Assembly: GCA_949128115.1 (NCBI GenBank)
Contig: OX421964.1
Location: forward strand, 46,478,601-46,542,600
Direction: 5' to 3'
Origin: Anaspis maculata
Taxonomy: Eukaryota; Arthropoda; Insecta; Coleoptera; Scraptiidae
Length of the DNA stretch: 64,000 nt
Shown: positions 22,800 through 34,536 of the stretch, piece after piece
How the letters are laid out: each line of letters starts with the position of its first letter
How positions within the stretch are numbered: the stretch's first letter is position 1
Translations under genes and position numbers: made by a program
The notes under the pieces: model-generated
Told to the model about the DNA's origin: nothing
Database searches by the model: none
Seen by the model: the letters and a program-made list of their open reading frames with translations, nothing else

Positions 22800-23600
22800 C
22801 ATTATAGACGTGATCCCTGTTATAGAGTGGTTATAGACCGTGGTCCGTACTGTCAAGTTTACATCCTACATCCTACGGCATGCGGCATAAGTTACCAGCA
22901 CGGATGTTACCAGCCATTATGAACGAAACTTAACTCCCTATATCTCCGTATTCTTCTTCTCCTTCGTACTTCGTAGCCAATCCCAAAAAATTCTTCACTA
23001 ATCTAAGCTCAACTTGATGTCCGCTATCTGACAGGTATCGCATTGTTTGTTATAATCACCCTGTATAAATAAACGTCTTCATTAGTTTCATGGATAACAG
23101 TTTCTTCAGCTCTTCTCTTTTATTAATAGCTCTGTGGTTTGTGAATTGTCACTGTTTGCGTTTGACATTTGACGCCATATTGACGCGCCATTTGACGTGT
23201 GACGTTTTTATTTTGTTTAGGAACTGGGAAGTGAAAAATAAGAGAGAAATTGTGCATTCTCCTCGTAAATACGGTACTAAGATACCAAATCGCGTTGCAA
23301 ACGTAGGTAAGTTTTTTCCATAATATAACAAAGTTTTTTGGCGAAATTTTCTGAGTTCGTGACTTCCAAAAATCAAAATTTGCTTGCTCATTTTGTCTTT
23401 TCAATGCCGTTTTGTTTCTGTTTGATCAATCAAATCGAATAAACCACACGAGACCGTTCCTTGCCATTTCATAATTGAACGATTTTCCTAAACACGCGAA
23501 GTCATTCCGCTCCTGGCACCACCAGGGCAGCGCATCGCTTTTTTTCGATTAAACACCTCCACCCCCTCTGACAGATTTCGTCGGGAAGGAATATCTCATC
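22800..23600. other. HSBP1 5' flank
   Basis: No further gene was recognised. A CACCCTGTATAAAT motif at about 23058 resembles the ends of the palindromic elements. The region from about 23480 is probably the HSBP1 5' untranslated region. Confidence 0.4.
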
Positions 23601-23603
23601 AGT

Positions 23604-23914
23604 ATGGTTGACGACAAAGTCGAGATGAACAACGACACGGAAACCTTCACCTCCGCCAGCACAAACGACCCGAAAGACGTACAAGAGCTAACACAATATG
23701 TGAGTGGAAATAAACATAACCTAGCACATTGACCAAGTACCAAGTTTGGAAATTGCAGGTTCAAAGTCTCCTGCAGACCATCCAAGACAAGTTCCAGAAC
23801 ATGTCCGATCAAATCCTCACCAGGATCGATGAAATGGGCAACCGTATCGACGACCTGGAGAAGAATATCGGAGATTTGATGACACAAGCCGGAGTAGAAG
23901 GGGGAGAAAAGTAA
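23604..23914 (+). CDS. HSBP1: Heat shock factor-binding protein 1
   Basis: HSBP1 is a small coiled-coil oligomer that binds the trimerisation region of heat shock factor 1 and damps the heat shock response. Two exons, 23604-23699 and 23759-23914, are joined across a 59-bp intron (GTGAGT donor, TTGCAG acceptor), giving 83 residues ending at TAA. Residues 1-22 are a variable Asn/Thr-rich head; from about 23 on, the sequence follows the family closely: [11 protein letters not shown], then [16 protein letters not shown], then [19 protein letters not shown]. Heptad hydrophobic positions run through the core. The usual family length is about 75-90 residues, so the gene is complete. A possible poly(A) signal AATAAA lies near 24036. 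It converges with the CIBAR1 gene about 160 bp away. Confidence 0.95.
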
Positions 23915-24071
23915 CAATATCACCCTTGTATCACCCCAATCATCCATGAATTTGGTTCAAGTATTAGACCCTTTAGTGTAAGTCTTAACACCCCATATAA
24001 ACTTGAAATTAACCTTTTGTTATACTTTATTTAATAATAAACGATAATTATTGTGTAAAAGTATTATGAAA

Positions 24072-26082
24072 TTATTTTTGGTATTTTCTGACCACCACTG
24101 GTGACGATGGCGTTTTGTCATCAGTGTTAGTCAAGTTTTCAGAATTAGCTGTTTCTGTGACGCTTTCTTCACTGTCCGAAGAAGTGCTTGGTTTTGATGC
24201 TTCCAAAGTTTCTCGACTCTTGGACATTCTTTTGGGTGCATCTGAAGGAATCCCAGACGATTTCCTCTGGCCAGGGGTGAAGATGGCTCCTAATGATCCA
24301 AGAGAAGTAGTACTACGGAATAACGACGCTCTTTTGCCCTTTTGCTGAGGATCTGATGGCATACGAAGCGACCTTTTGAAGTCCTGCAATGTTTTACCTT
24401 ATTAATATTGAAGCTTTTTTGCGACCCCAAAATGTAATTAAATTATAGTGATGATTCAATAATAATTCTGGAAAACCAGAAGATTCACCTCTATAGGTAA
24501 TTATAATACTAAGTAGTGACTCAAGTCCCACAACTCACTACATAATTATTTGCAACAGTAGAGCTGTTTTTCAGTTGATTTGTTTATACGAGTAGTGGTC
24601 CAGCAATTACAGCAAAAAAGTGCTCCTTGGAAAATGCGCTCACGGTTGTCTTAGACTCCGTCTTTGACCCGCGGGCCTCCGGCGCGGATTCCGACACGTC
24701 ACGCCCTGTGCCGGTACGTTCCTGACTTCGTCAGCCTCCCTGCTGCGCTGCCGCTTTCCTCTACACATTGTCGTGCAGCCGGTTGCAGACCTGTTATACT
24801 CAGGGTGTTTTCCTAGGGCCACCCGAGGAGTTTTAGCCGGCCTAGAATCAGATGAGACCCGCTAGCGGCTCGCCCACTGGCACTTGCCCATAGGCGGTCT
24901 CCCATCCAATTTTTGGCAGCGCTGAGCGTTGCTGCAGTCGAGTTATCACCCGACTGGAGCGGTGTACTACACGCTATGCGCTCCTCGACTGATCATGAAA
25001 TGACCGAGGATCTTTCTTGCAGACAATTATATTATTTCACGGAGCACTTCTATTTCAAGTGCCATCGTTCACGTTATCAACTTGAATAACGTTATCTCAA
25101 GTTCTATCTAAGGCAACAACGCCGAAAGCACACGCTTAATCCTTGAAGACTTCTAATATGTTGAACTATACCTACGCTTTACTGAGCTTATTACAAAAAT
25201 CCATACAAATTTATTGAATTCAGTAACTTTGTATTTTTACTCACCGCTTCTAGTCTTTCTCGATATTTCTGGAAGTCCTGTAAAAATGTGTGTATTTCAA
25301 TAAAAAAAAAAAGAATTGATTTTATAAATATTTCACATGATGTTTGTATGTAGGTATGTACCTCCAAATCAGACTCTTCGTTTACAGCATTAATGCTGTT
25401 GTATGCATTCGTAAGGTGTTCCAGAGCTTTTGCGTGGTAAGCCATTTCAACCGATACAAAGTCCAACAGTATCGCTTTCATATCATGCAACTTTTGTTTT
25501 TCAAACTCGTTAGTTGTTTCCTCCAAATTTTGAATAGTCTTTGAGACGTCGCTTGTGGCTTTGGCCAGCTCAGTTTCGGCTTGGATCTGAAATAAAAACG
25601 TTTGAGTATTACCTACTGTTATTTTTAGCTTTGTTCTTTTAGTTTGTAAGTTTTATATTTCATCTCTCACAATCTGTTCTCTATTTTTTGGATTCCTCTG
25701 TCTGATCCTGTCGACTTGTCTTTTCCGTGCGATCTCCTTTTCTCTGGCACAATAGATCTGCTTCACGTCTTCTTTGACATGCTTGCATATATCTTCGTAA
25801 CGAGCAAACTCTTTCACCACCTTGTTGTCCAAGTTTTGGACTCTCAAATCTCCGTAACTGTTCACAACGGAGACTGAATCGGAAAATTGTTCCAAGCTGA
25901 TGCAGAGTGATCTGTTGATGGTTTCATTTTCGGAGTAGTCCATACAGATTTTGGCCAATGTATCGCCGGTATCTCGGACACGGGCGGTTTTTCTTGTATA
26001 TTGAGCGAAGACATGACACAATTCAGCTGTCGTTCTTTCAGCGAAAGTTATTCTATCTTGAATAAATTTCGCTTCTTGCTCG
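24072..26082 (-). CDS. CIBAR1: CIBAR1/FAM92 BAR-domain protein, 5' exon not found
   Basis: CIBAR1 is a BAR-domain protein that works with CBY1 at the ciliary base and on curved membranes. Minus-strand exons are 26082-25671, 25586-25362, 25277-25245 (33 nt) and 24383-24072 (stop), with GT donors and AG acceptors at every border and matching phases; together 326 residues. The BAR region spans the first three: QDRITFAERTTAELCHVFAQ and YTRKTARVRDTGDTL, then QRNPKNREQI, then QAETELAKATSDVSKTIQNL and KALEHLTNAY. The order and wording match FAM92 proteins. The final exon is a Ser/Thr-rich basic tail (about 103 residues) with no fold seen and is longer than the vertebrate tail. Translation must begin in an upstream exon ending in phase 2, which I could not identify to the right of 26082. 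Confidence 0.9.
24640..25000 (-). repeat. 5S rRNA-like or SINE-like GC-rich repeat
   Basis: On the minus strand, TTGGATGGGAGACCGCC at about 24893-24909 equals the box C region of eukaryotic 5S rRNA, and AGCAACGCTCAGCGCTGCC precedes it. The rest does not fit 5S, so this is not a 5S gene. It may be a SINE whose promoter derives from 5S rRNA, or a chance match. The segment lies in the last large intron of the CIBAR1 gene and is clearly more GC-rich than its surroundings. Confidence 0.4.
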
Positions 26083-26134
26083 CTAAAATATATTTAAAAA
26101 AAATTAAAATATTTTTTATTTGAAAAAAATTGAG

Positions 26135-26143
26135 AAAAAAAAA
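26135..26143 (-). terminator. Oligo-T Pol III terminator of tRNA-Asp
   Basis: A run of nine Ts on the minus strand begins three bases past the tRNA 3' end, as expected for Pol III termination. Confidence 0.85.
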
Positions 26144-26145
26144 TC

Positions 26146-26217
26146 CTCCCCGGCGGGGAATCGAACCCCGGTCTCCCGCGTGACAGGCGGGGATACTGAC
26201 CACTATACTACCGAGGA
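26146..26217 (-). tRNA. tRNA-Asp (anticodon GTC)
   Basis: The minus strand starts TCCTCGGTAGTATAGTGGTC and folds as a 72-nt cloverleaf: acceptor pair TCCTCGG/CCGGGGA with one G-T pair, anticodon stem CCCGC/GCGGG around CTGTCAC (anticodon GTC), T arm with GGTTCGATTCC. The A box (TAGTATAGTGG) and B box (GGTTCGATTCC) are intact. Nine Ts follow directly on the minus strand (26135-26143), a Pol III terminator. No intron and no CCA are encoded. It sits about 60 bp upstream of the first visible CIBAR1 exon on the same strand, so it is probably in that gene's first intron. Confidence 0.96.
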
Positions 26218-26807
26218 TTATTACTATAAGTTGCTCAGTTTTGGGTATTGAACTAGTACCAAGATATGGTACAAACAAATTTATTACAAAGTACTCTTTT
26301 ATCATCTTGCATTATTGGTTGATATTGGCATTTCTAAGATCATTGTTTATTGTTTTGTTCTTTCCGAACTGATAAGTAATAACCGATGTTTGCTATAAGC
26401 GGCGATAGGATATTTTGCATGACAAGCACAGTGATATGACGTCTTTTTCTCGTTCATATTATTGACGGATGGTGTGATCTCTGTCACTGTCGGCACAGTT
26501 TTTTTTATACAACACAGCCTGTGTTTGAAACGTTTGAAATTATGGATAATTTGGTAACGTTTTGTTTTTATCATTCTGAACTGTTTTATCTATTAAATTA
26601 CTCTGCGGAATTAAAATGTATTAACAAATATTTACCAATTACTTCTGGCTCGGAAAGTGTTCAACATGTTTGTCTTTGGCAACAATATGCGGTTGATACA
26701 AACAAATTCAGAATGTCATTTTTGCCATGGTAACCAGCTTCTCATGGGTTCAAACATCCCTGGTTCAAACAAAAACCACCACAGACAGAGAAACAATGGG
26801 GAGTGAT

Positions 26808-27211
26808 GGGGAGTTTGCGTGCACACGTAGGTACTTATACGTACGACGTTAACGTAACTTTCAACTTGAAAATTGACGAGGTTGTTATTTGCAATTCCTT
26901 AGCTACAGGGGAATTTCCACGTTCCACGTTGCGTTACGTCGTATGTTGCGTGAAATCGCAGACTCCCTATTATTCCTACCGTTATTTGGATACTTACGAT
27001 TTTGCCCTTCTGATGTTCCACGACTTGATTGCTGAAATGCAGAAGACGACAGGTGTTACTAGGGAGTTTGCGATTTCATTGAACGTACGACGTAACGCAA
27101 CGTAAAATGTGAAAACTCCCCTGTAACTAAGGGATTGCAGATAACAAACTCGCCAATTTTCATGTTGAAAGTTACGTTACGTCGTACATAGGTACGTGTG
27201 GACGCAAACTC
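26808..27211. mobile_element. 0.4-kb inverted-repeat element (TGGGGAGTTTGCG ends)
   Basis: TGGGGAGTTTGCGTGCACAC on the left is mirrored by GTGTGGACGCAAACTCCCCA on the right, and the arms (about 150 bp each) pair through GTACGACGT...AACGTAACTTTCAA and the stretch CTACAGGGGAATTTCC / AAAACTCCCCTGTAAC. The target duplication is unclear. No coding content. Confidence 0.75.
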
Positions 27212-27531
27212 CCCACCATACACAAGGTGAATCAGTTTTAACCGATCAAACTTTGGCATAATAAAGACTCCTCATTAGTCATTCTCCTGATTCAGAAAAA
27301 TATAACACACACGTGCCTCTCACTCGTTTCCTAAAAATATGATATAGGGTACGTGTCCAAGCTCACTTTTTTCGATTTTAAAAAATTCGTAACTAATTGC
27401 CGAGCTAATTGCGAACTCTGCCAAACCAAATTAGCTTGAATACTCTATGCTTGAATAGAGTATTATACTCGATTATACTCTTGAAAAAAAAAAAATTACA
27501 ATGGAATCAGAAACTTATATTGAAAAATAAC

Positions 27532-27733
27532 TGACCCGTATTTTTTTATTCAGCCAAAAATCGTATCGTTTGGCTGCAATAAATAAACGAAACTCCTATA
27601 TTCTGCCTATTTCTGACGTCATTTACACAGGCAGTATAGGCGGTGACTCGCTGTGACGTCAGAACTAGTTGATGTTATTTATTTATTGCGCCCAAACGAT
27701 ACAGTTTTTGACTGAATAAAAAAACACGGGTCA
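27532..27733. mobile_element. 0.2-kb MITE (TGACCCGT ends)
   Basis: TGACCCGTATTTTTTTATTC and its complement form the ends. Arms of about 55 bp also pair AATCGTATCGTTTGG with CCAAACGATAC. No clear target duplication. Short and non-coding. Confidence 0.75.
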
Positions 27734-27739
27734 ATAGAC

Positions 27740-28630
27740 CTATCCGGTGAAAACGAGAGAGATAGACTTATACAGAAATCTGTGTGAGAAAAGAGACACA
27801 AAGTGAGTTGCGCGCGCATCTGAACGACCATCTAGGGAAATTCAGCATGAGGCTTGCGCTCCTGATAGTCCTGATATTCCCTGTATGTTTCATTTTTGAC
27901 GGAGCATGTGGATTAGGACTTCAACTGCCGTCATTTTGACGTTTACGCTAGTGAGAATTCACTGCTGAATGATGAGGTGACTTCCACTCAACATGGAACA
28001 AGATGTGTGCCAGGGCTACCCCTCTAAAAGAAGGAGAGGCAGAGACCGTGTGACAGCAAAACATACAGGTCAGCAGCATTCCCACCTATTACAGAACATG
28101 TATTCCGGGTCAACCTCATGGAAGAAGCTTTGCATCCTTTGTCACCGACAGCAACTCTTCGAGGGCGTAGAGAACTACGACTATGATCTATAAATGCTCC
28201 CAGAAGGTGACAGTAGCCGAAGACAGGCCGACCTGTAAGAATTTGTCACACTATCGCGGACAGAAACACTCAAAGGAACTGGGGAGTCTGGGAGCTACTG
28301 GGTACTGTCCGTGTTTTCCGCGATCGGGGACTTCTAATCTAACCACATCTTGTTGCTTTTAACCACTCTTCTTTCAAGGTGATGTTTGCAGGGAGCATAC
28401 ATGGTATGTACCAGGGATCACGCGTATGTACCGTACACTTATCACTTCAACTGTTTGACACTTTGACTTTGATTTTTCCAAGGATGTCATTTTTCACCAT
28501 TTCACCTGCACCGTTATCATGGCACCGAGTCGTGCAGATGCGCGCGCAGACCAGGTAAAACTGAATGGGTGTATTATTTTTCAATGTAGTTTCCATTTCA
28601 ATCAAAAAAAATTTAGTATAATACTCCATT
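27740..28630. other. Non-genic stretch
   Basis: No gene was recognised. A short imperfect hairpin near 28250-28335 (CGCGGACAGAAACAC and GTGTTTTCCGCG) is the only local structure seen. A 66-codon plus-strand frame at 27993 has no family resemblance. Confidence 0.4.
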
Positions 28631-28825
28631 CAGCATAGGCTGGTTTGTCGAAAACATTTAGGTACCTACTTGCAAAATTTCGAAAGAATCTTGCGGAGCT
28701 ATGGGTGATTATTAATTAGGAAGCATCTGAAGAATCTTTCTCCAGAACTCCTTCCTACGCCACTGATTGGATTCCTTTGAAATTTGACAGGCAGGTAAAA
28801 AATTCCGACAAACCAGCCTGTGCTG
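28631..28825. mobile_element. 0.2-kb MITE (CAGCATAGGCTGGTTTGTCG ends)
   Basis: The ends CAGCATAGGCTGGTTTGTCG and CGACAAACCAGCCTGTGCTG are inverted. Part of its interior, CACTGATTGGATT...AAATTTGACAGGCAGGTA, recurs at about 61000-61040. Confidence 0.75.
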
Positions 28826-29077
28826 AATTTAAGATAATTTGGCTGAATAGTTTACAAGTTACAGATTTTTAAAAATCGAAAAAAGTAAATTTTGAGACCC
28901 TGTATATTGATTCATCTTGTATACCTATAGTATTTTTTTATAGATAGATGTTTCAAATTAAAGCAAATTTCCTTGTTATATTAAAAGTATATGTATGTCT
29001 ATCTAGTCTATACCTCTCGCTATACCTAGTTATGACCTGACATGACCAGTAAAAATCAGTACGTACTTATTCAGTTA

Positions 29078-30114
29078 AGCTGGATTTATAAACTTGACGT
29101 TGCAGTTGCCGTTCGCCGTTGCTGTTGCCGTTCAAAGTTAAATATGTGAAAGTGATTGTGGTCATTTATAAGAGCCGTTGCCGTTGCAGTTGGCAGTTCG
29201 TGCTGGGTTGCGTTCGAGAACTACACTATTCTGCGATTCTTACATTTTTGAAGTGGGGGTATCAAGTAAGGCAAAGTAACAACCACTTTCCGAACGATTT
29301 TCGCTGTGCTGGAAATGTCACTGTCAATATAACTGATGGGCGATCGCAGTGCTGTTTAGTTTCAAAGTGAAGTAAGCTTTTCTGATGAAGTACCCATTTT
29401 TATAGGTACTGCCTACCACGTAAGTACCCAATCGAAACGATTATAATCAAAATAAAAAAAAATCTGACAGAGAAATATGTGGGGTGCTGAGGTGCGCATG
29501 ACGAGTAACTTTCACAGCGCTCGGAGATGCTGCGAATTTTGTCACTTCAACGCGACACGTTTTGAGTTCTCGAACGGTTTACTGCGTTGCCGATAGTGCG
29601 CACAGAAGAGATCTCGAACGGTAATTTCTGCAACAATCGCAGAATAGTGTAGTTCTCGAACGCAACCCTGTTCGTGGCGACGTTGGGGTGCAGTTCAGAG
29701 ATAACCATCTTTTAACTTTCGCTGTTGCCGTTCAGTTGCCGTTCGGGCTTTAACCAATGACACGACAGCAACAAATCACGTGATCGTTCCCACCCTAGAA
29801 ATTATGAAACCGTCATTCTTGTATGTTTGAATAATTGAAGAGAATCCCTCTTGGGCGCTGCACAAGCACCCAAAACTGCACCGAAGACTTCTTAAAGCTG
29901 ATTGACTTCAGTTAATAGATGCATCAACTTGTTTTGACGTTTTTAAAATACCATACTGTGAGGTTAAAAAATATATCAGCTGTCAAAGTTCGTGGACGTT
30001 CGGGAGTTTATAAATCGACATTTGATAATTCCGAACTGCACCGCCGCCAACTGAACGTCAACTGCAAACGGCAACGGCAACAGCAACGGCAACCTCAAGT
30101 TTATAAATCCAGCT
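29078..30114. mobile_element. 1-kb PIF/Harbinger-type element with TTA duplication
   Basis: Ends AGCTGGATTTATAAACTTGA and TCAAGTTTATAAATCCAGCT are exactly inverted and flanked by TTA on both sides. A 3-bp TWA duplication is typical of PIF/Harbinger. Subterminal repeats of GTTGCCGTT (and complement) run on both sides. A second element (29203-29669) is inserted inside. No transposase frame is visible. Confidence 0.82.
29203..29669. mobile_element. 0.47-kb hAT-like element nested in the PIF element
   Basis: The inverted ends GGGTTGCGTTCGAGAACTAC and complement extend to TTCTGCGAT. GTTCGTG flanks both sides (29196-29202, 29670-29676), fitting a 7-8-bp duplication of hAT type with one possible mismatch. 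It interrupts the 1-kb PIF-like element. Confidence 0.72.
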
Positions 30115-30119
30115 TTATT

Positions 30120-30735
30120 GCTCAATTTATGCTCCTTCTCATCCACTGCCAGCGCTGAATGTCTCATACATGATAGTTTTCCCTTATTTCCTGGGAATCT
30201 ACGAATCTGCACAAGAAAAAGCGGCTGGCAAAAAAAAGTAGGTAGGTACATATAGAATGTTATCTTTTTTTGGAGGTCTAAATCGAGAAGTGCTTTTAAC
30301 TACAATAGGTCGCGGGAACATAACCGTCACCCTGGCACCCGCTATGGCAACGTTGCAGGCACGCCGGCACAACGAAGCCGATGAGAACGAAGCGCCTCTT
30401 GCCAACTTCTTCCCCGCGTTTGCGCCTGAGAGGGTACCAAAGTACCGCTGTAGAGATTCGCTTGTTTTTGGCATTACTCAGGTCAATCTTGAGTTTAGCA
30501 CAATAATTTTTATGCTAAATCGATAATTGTTCAATAAATTATCTATATATTTATCACAACTTTACAACTGAGAAAAATTGTATCAACAAGTAACTACGTA
30601 CTAGTGAAAATAACATCATACCATAACCCATATCTTTAGCACGCCATTTTTGTTCCCGCGGCCTATAGGGTGAGTTCAGTCAGCTTTCGAGAGTCGTTTG
30701 ACAAGTCTTTAGAATGGACATGAAGAAACATTTTT
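30120..30735. other. Non-genic stretch left of the mariner
   Basis: Two overlapping frames at 30199-30526 lie antisense to each other and neither resembles a known family. The left end of the mariner copy is probably near 30670, where CACCCTATAGG occurs on the minus strand. Confidence 0.4.
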
Positions 30736-31132
30736 TTGGGTCAAAATTGGTTTAATTTCTCAGTATATTTCATTTTAACTCTATACTTGATGGTCCAACG
30801 ATGTTCAAGTCTTTTCATTTCTTCGCTATGGTATGATTTTTCGAGACCCTCAAAATATCCGTTTTCGGCGTCGATTTCTTTATAATTCGATGTGAATTTC
30901 TTTCCACCGAGCCAAGTTTTCAGTTTTGGAAATAGAAAAAAGTCACACGGGGCTAAATCTGGGGAATACGGTGGGTGGGGAACCAATAAACTCAAAGTTT
31001 ATTTCGTGTATTTTGGCCATTGCAACAGAATGTCCATTTGAGTGCGATTTTGAGCAATCGCGGGGCGGCAGTGGCGGCACCCATCGCGCCGACAGCTTCT
31101 TCTGAAAATGTTCGTGCAGATGTTGAACACAC

Positions 31133-33139
31133 TGTAATGTTCATTTTTCATTCCAGGGTGCTTCCAATAATTCTTGTCTCTTGATTTTCTCCGCATATTT
31201 TGATTTGTTTTGATTTAGTTAAAATATAACTTCACTATACTGTGCTCGACGCGAGAGTTGAAATGTACCTACGCCTCGACCGTGGTTCGCATTTTGTTGT
31301 ACATTTGGTGCTCACTTCTTATCGCCTAGTCTGAAAATGCCGTGCGTTAGTTAAAATCTGCAAAGGTATGTTTGTTTACAAACAACAGTCGACGCCATTT
31401 TGACATGGAATATTCGTGTAATTTATTTAGGCAGGTTTATCACTCCGTTTCGAAGCACACCAGATTTTCTTGTAGAGTTTTTTATCAAGTAGGTAGCTAT
31501 CGCGAAAAAGAAGTTTGAGATAGATTCTTTTTGCACTGTCGAAGAACTCGAACGTTTCGTTAAATTTCTCCGTCAACGAGCTTCAGAAATTAATATTTGG
31601 ATATTTGGAATATTTTTGAATTGTTTGTTGTTGACGAAGAGCGAACTAGTTTCGGATTGAAAACGAACGTCGAGAATTATCGAATTTATTGTCCGTTGGG
31701 AAGAAATCCGAGCGACTGTATGTCGGATCTATACTTCGAACGCATTTAAAAGACTCTTAAAAAGCCGACCAACACCTCCAGGTATTTCTCTCTTCTTGTT
31801 CGATTTTGGTTTTTGGGTATTTTCGTATAATTTCGTGCTTCACACCTACTTACTTTCTTTTCCAGGCTTTCTACTTTCCAGTTTCCACTTTCCAGTTTCT
31901 ACTTTAATTTTGGAATTCCGTTACGTAGCTTCTACCCGATTTGTTCGATTGTTTGGGAACGTAGAGCTGTAACTTTGGCGCTTGATACGTTGCAAAATAT
32001 AACGGAAGTTGACATTCGATTTCAAGGTTGCGTTAGCGCATACATTATAACTACACCTACGACCTGAAATACGGCGATTTGAATTGCATGAGAAGCGAAG
32101 AAAGAAGAACGAAGTAATAATAGAGTTAAAACTGCAGAATTGCCCTTTTTATGATCACACCTGGTGAACCTTTTTGAATTTTTAAGCAAGAGCGTAGATT
32201 ATTTATTGACAAGGTAAGACCAAACCATTCCTCGTACTTCATAGTTTGCGTTTGTTTCATTTATTTTTCTAAAACCCAAATCCGTTTGTTCAGGTATTTT
32301 TTTATTGCTTTTAAAATCATAGAGTTAGATTGCACAGCTGTGAAACTCTAAATCTACGACCAACCGTAGCAAATTTTAAATTTTTGAAGTAGCAGGAAAA
32401 ACCTCTGGTCGTCGCGATTCATTAAATCTCACTAGTCATTTAAATATTGCTCACTTGTGATATTTCGTTCATATTTTGTCATTTTGAATGGTTCATTTTG
32501 TAGTTTAACTTGATAACTTGTTGTTTTCTCGCTGTCATAAAATTTAACTTTTTATTTTTTTAAATATTTTGTAGTCACCCATCGTTGTTTGCATTTAAAA
32601 AAATATTTACTTTGCGCAGTTTCACGTCACCCTTACCGCCGTTTTGAGATTTGATTCAGTTCGATTCGATTCGATTCGATTTGATTCGATTCGGTTCGAT
32701 TCGATTCAGTTAAGTCTACTACACTATTGTTGCTTTTCAGTTGTTTATAATTTGTTTAATATATTCTCGTAGTCATTGTAGTTTCACTGTTGCATTCGAA
32801 TTTTAAACTATTGTTGCAATTTTTTTTATATTGTTCAATCGACTTGAATTATTGTTAATAAAGCCCTGACCTTGACTGTAAAACTTTTGTTGGTACTGTT
32901 AGTTTTCCCCTTTTTCTTTTTTTGGTTTTTGCCTTACTCGATCCGACTTTGATACAGGTTCGGATTTGTCGTATTTGGATTAACAGGTAGGTAATTCTCA
33001 GGTGGTGTGCCGAACAAATCCGTGGCGCCTTATTTTACCATTATTGAACCCAGCCATCTCCACTGTTGCTGGACCGGGCCGGCTACATCACAATTCTGAA
33101 ATTACTTATAGGATCAGGTAAACCATTTGGAACGCTACA
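31133..33139. mobile_element. 2.0-kb solo LTR inside the mariner
   Basis: The segment begins TGTAATGTTC and ends GAACGCTACA, an imperfect inverted end pair with the canonical TG...CA. ACAC flanks both sides (31129-31132, 33140-33143). Deleting one ACAC and the segment restores the mariner reading ERVFNI at the junction, so the borders are secure. The interior is AT-rich with an ATTCG pentamer run (32651-32710) and an AATAAA near 32860, and has no gag or pol. A solo LTR fits best; an unusually long one, so another TG...CA element is possible. Confidence 0.72.
32651..32710. repeat. ATTCG pentamer microsatellite
   Basis: About a dozen ATTCG-like pentamers in direct order with a few substitutions, inside the 2-kb solo LTR. 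Confidence 0.85.
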
Positions 33140-33291
33140 ACACGTTCTGTTGAGATGCCCAAAGCTTTAGCAATCTTGCACACCTTCACTTTACGGTCGT
33201 CTATAACACAATACTGTTACGGTACTCGGGTTCGCCTATCTCGAAATTAAACGCGCTGATTTACTTGTAAACAAACTGCACTTAACTAGTT

Positions 33292-34536
33292 CCCTGCTGA
33301 AAATGCTCATCGATTCTCATTGGAATCCCTATGAGAATCCATCAGTTTCTATCAGCCCCATGAGCATCAATCAGGCGCACGCATAATAAATGGGAAGTCT
33401 AACAGTTTCTATGAGAATCTATCGTACATTTCCTGCTGAAAATCCTCATGGATCCTCATTGGGATTCCTATGAGAATCCATCAGTCATTGGCAGAAATCA
33501 ACAGCAAATGCTCATTCAATCCTGATAAATGCTGATACAAATCCATTATTTGACTTATTGACATGTGAATCCTGTAAATCTATGCGGCTTTGGCAGATAT
33601 AATCTCATCAATTTTAGGCGAACCCGCGCGCTCGCCTGATCTAGTCGTCATGAATCGTAGGAAATTCTTGCGCGACTAGCGCGATCGATCTAGTGCGTTA
33701 TCTTTTCGTGACAGTGAAAATACAAAATGCTGACAGGACGCTGAAAAAAAGTTTGATTCCTTTCCGCATCGGTTTGTTTGTTTACGTTAGTTGTGTTAAT
33801 ACCTATAAGATGTGAAGACTTTTACTTTACCGACGCTCCACCAACATGGAAGGAAAAGTATTGTAATCATGCAGAAAAGGTTCGAGATTTCGATGGATAT
33901 ATTCCATTTTGAGGTTCCCCAAGACGATTAGGACTATTTCTATCAAGTAAAGTGCCTATAACTATAGTAAAATACATAACTAATTATGATCTTCAATTCC
34001 AGGTTCTAGGAGATCATTGGAACACTGAACTAAAACAATAGTATCACCCTGTGTGCCTGTGCGACATTGATGTAATTTCACGAACATTCACGAATTTATT
34101 TATTTGTAAGTGATAAAATCTAATAAAAAATCCAGTTCAAAATCCATCTTGGTTTTGTATAACAATTTGTTGTATTCAGTGCGGCATCCATCTGGATTGT
34201 ATGAGTTTTCATGAGAATCCATGAGGATTCATATGGAATCCATGAGCATTTAAGTGGATTCATATGGAAATCAATGAGAATCCATGAGCATTTATGTGGA
34301 TTCATATGGAAATCAATGAGAATCCATGAGCATTTATATGGAATCATATGGAAATCAATGAGAACCCATGAGCATTTATGTGGATTCATATGGAAATCTA
34401 TGAGATTCAATGAGCAAAAAACGCAGCGGGATTCCTATGAGAATCATTGCGGCAAAGCCGGTTCCAATACTCATATAGATTCTCATGAAAGCCAGATAGA
34501 TTTCCCTATGAGAATTGATGAGCATTTTCAGCAGGG
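33292..34536. mobile_element. 1.2-kb foldback element rich in ATGAGAATCCAT
   Basis: CCCTGCTGAAAATGCTCATC opens the element and its near-complement GATGAGCATTTTCAGCAGGG closes it. ATGAGAATCCAT-like phrases recur throughout in both orientations, and a second copy of the end motif lies at 33431. It contains the 42-bp tandem array at 34208-34408. The host duplication is short or absent. It lies about 77 bp inside the left end of the second LTR. Confidence 0.75.
34208..34408 (+). repeat. 42-bp tandem repeat, about 4.5 units
   Basis: The unit CATGAGCATTTATGTGGATT...CATATGGAAATCAATGAGAATC repeats with 42-bp period. As 42 is a multiple of three, both strands show a repeated 14-residue frame (HLCGFIWKSMRIHE on plus). 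This is a by-product of period length and not evidence of a gene. Confidence 0.9.

Noticed and set aside
24883..24937. A 5S rRNA gene
   Set aside because: Only the box C region matches; neither the 5' nor the 3' part of 5S is present.
32990..33050. A TGGTGTGCCG / TGGCGCC segment as the primer-binding site of another LTR element
   Set aside because: It lies inside the segment bounded by TG...CA ends and ACAC duplications (31133-33139), so it is interior to that LTR, not behind an LTR end.
34208..34408. Regular repeats resembling a CRISPR array
   Set aside because: Units are directly adjacent with no unique spacers, and the sequence is eukaryotic.
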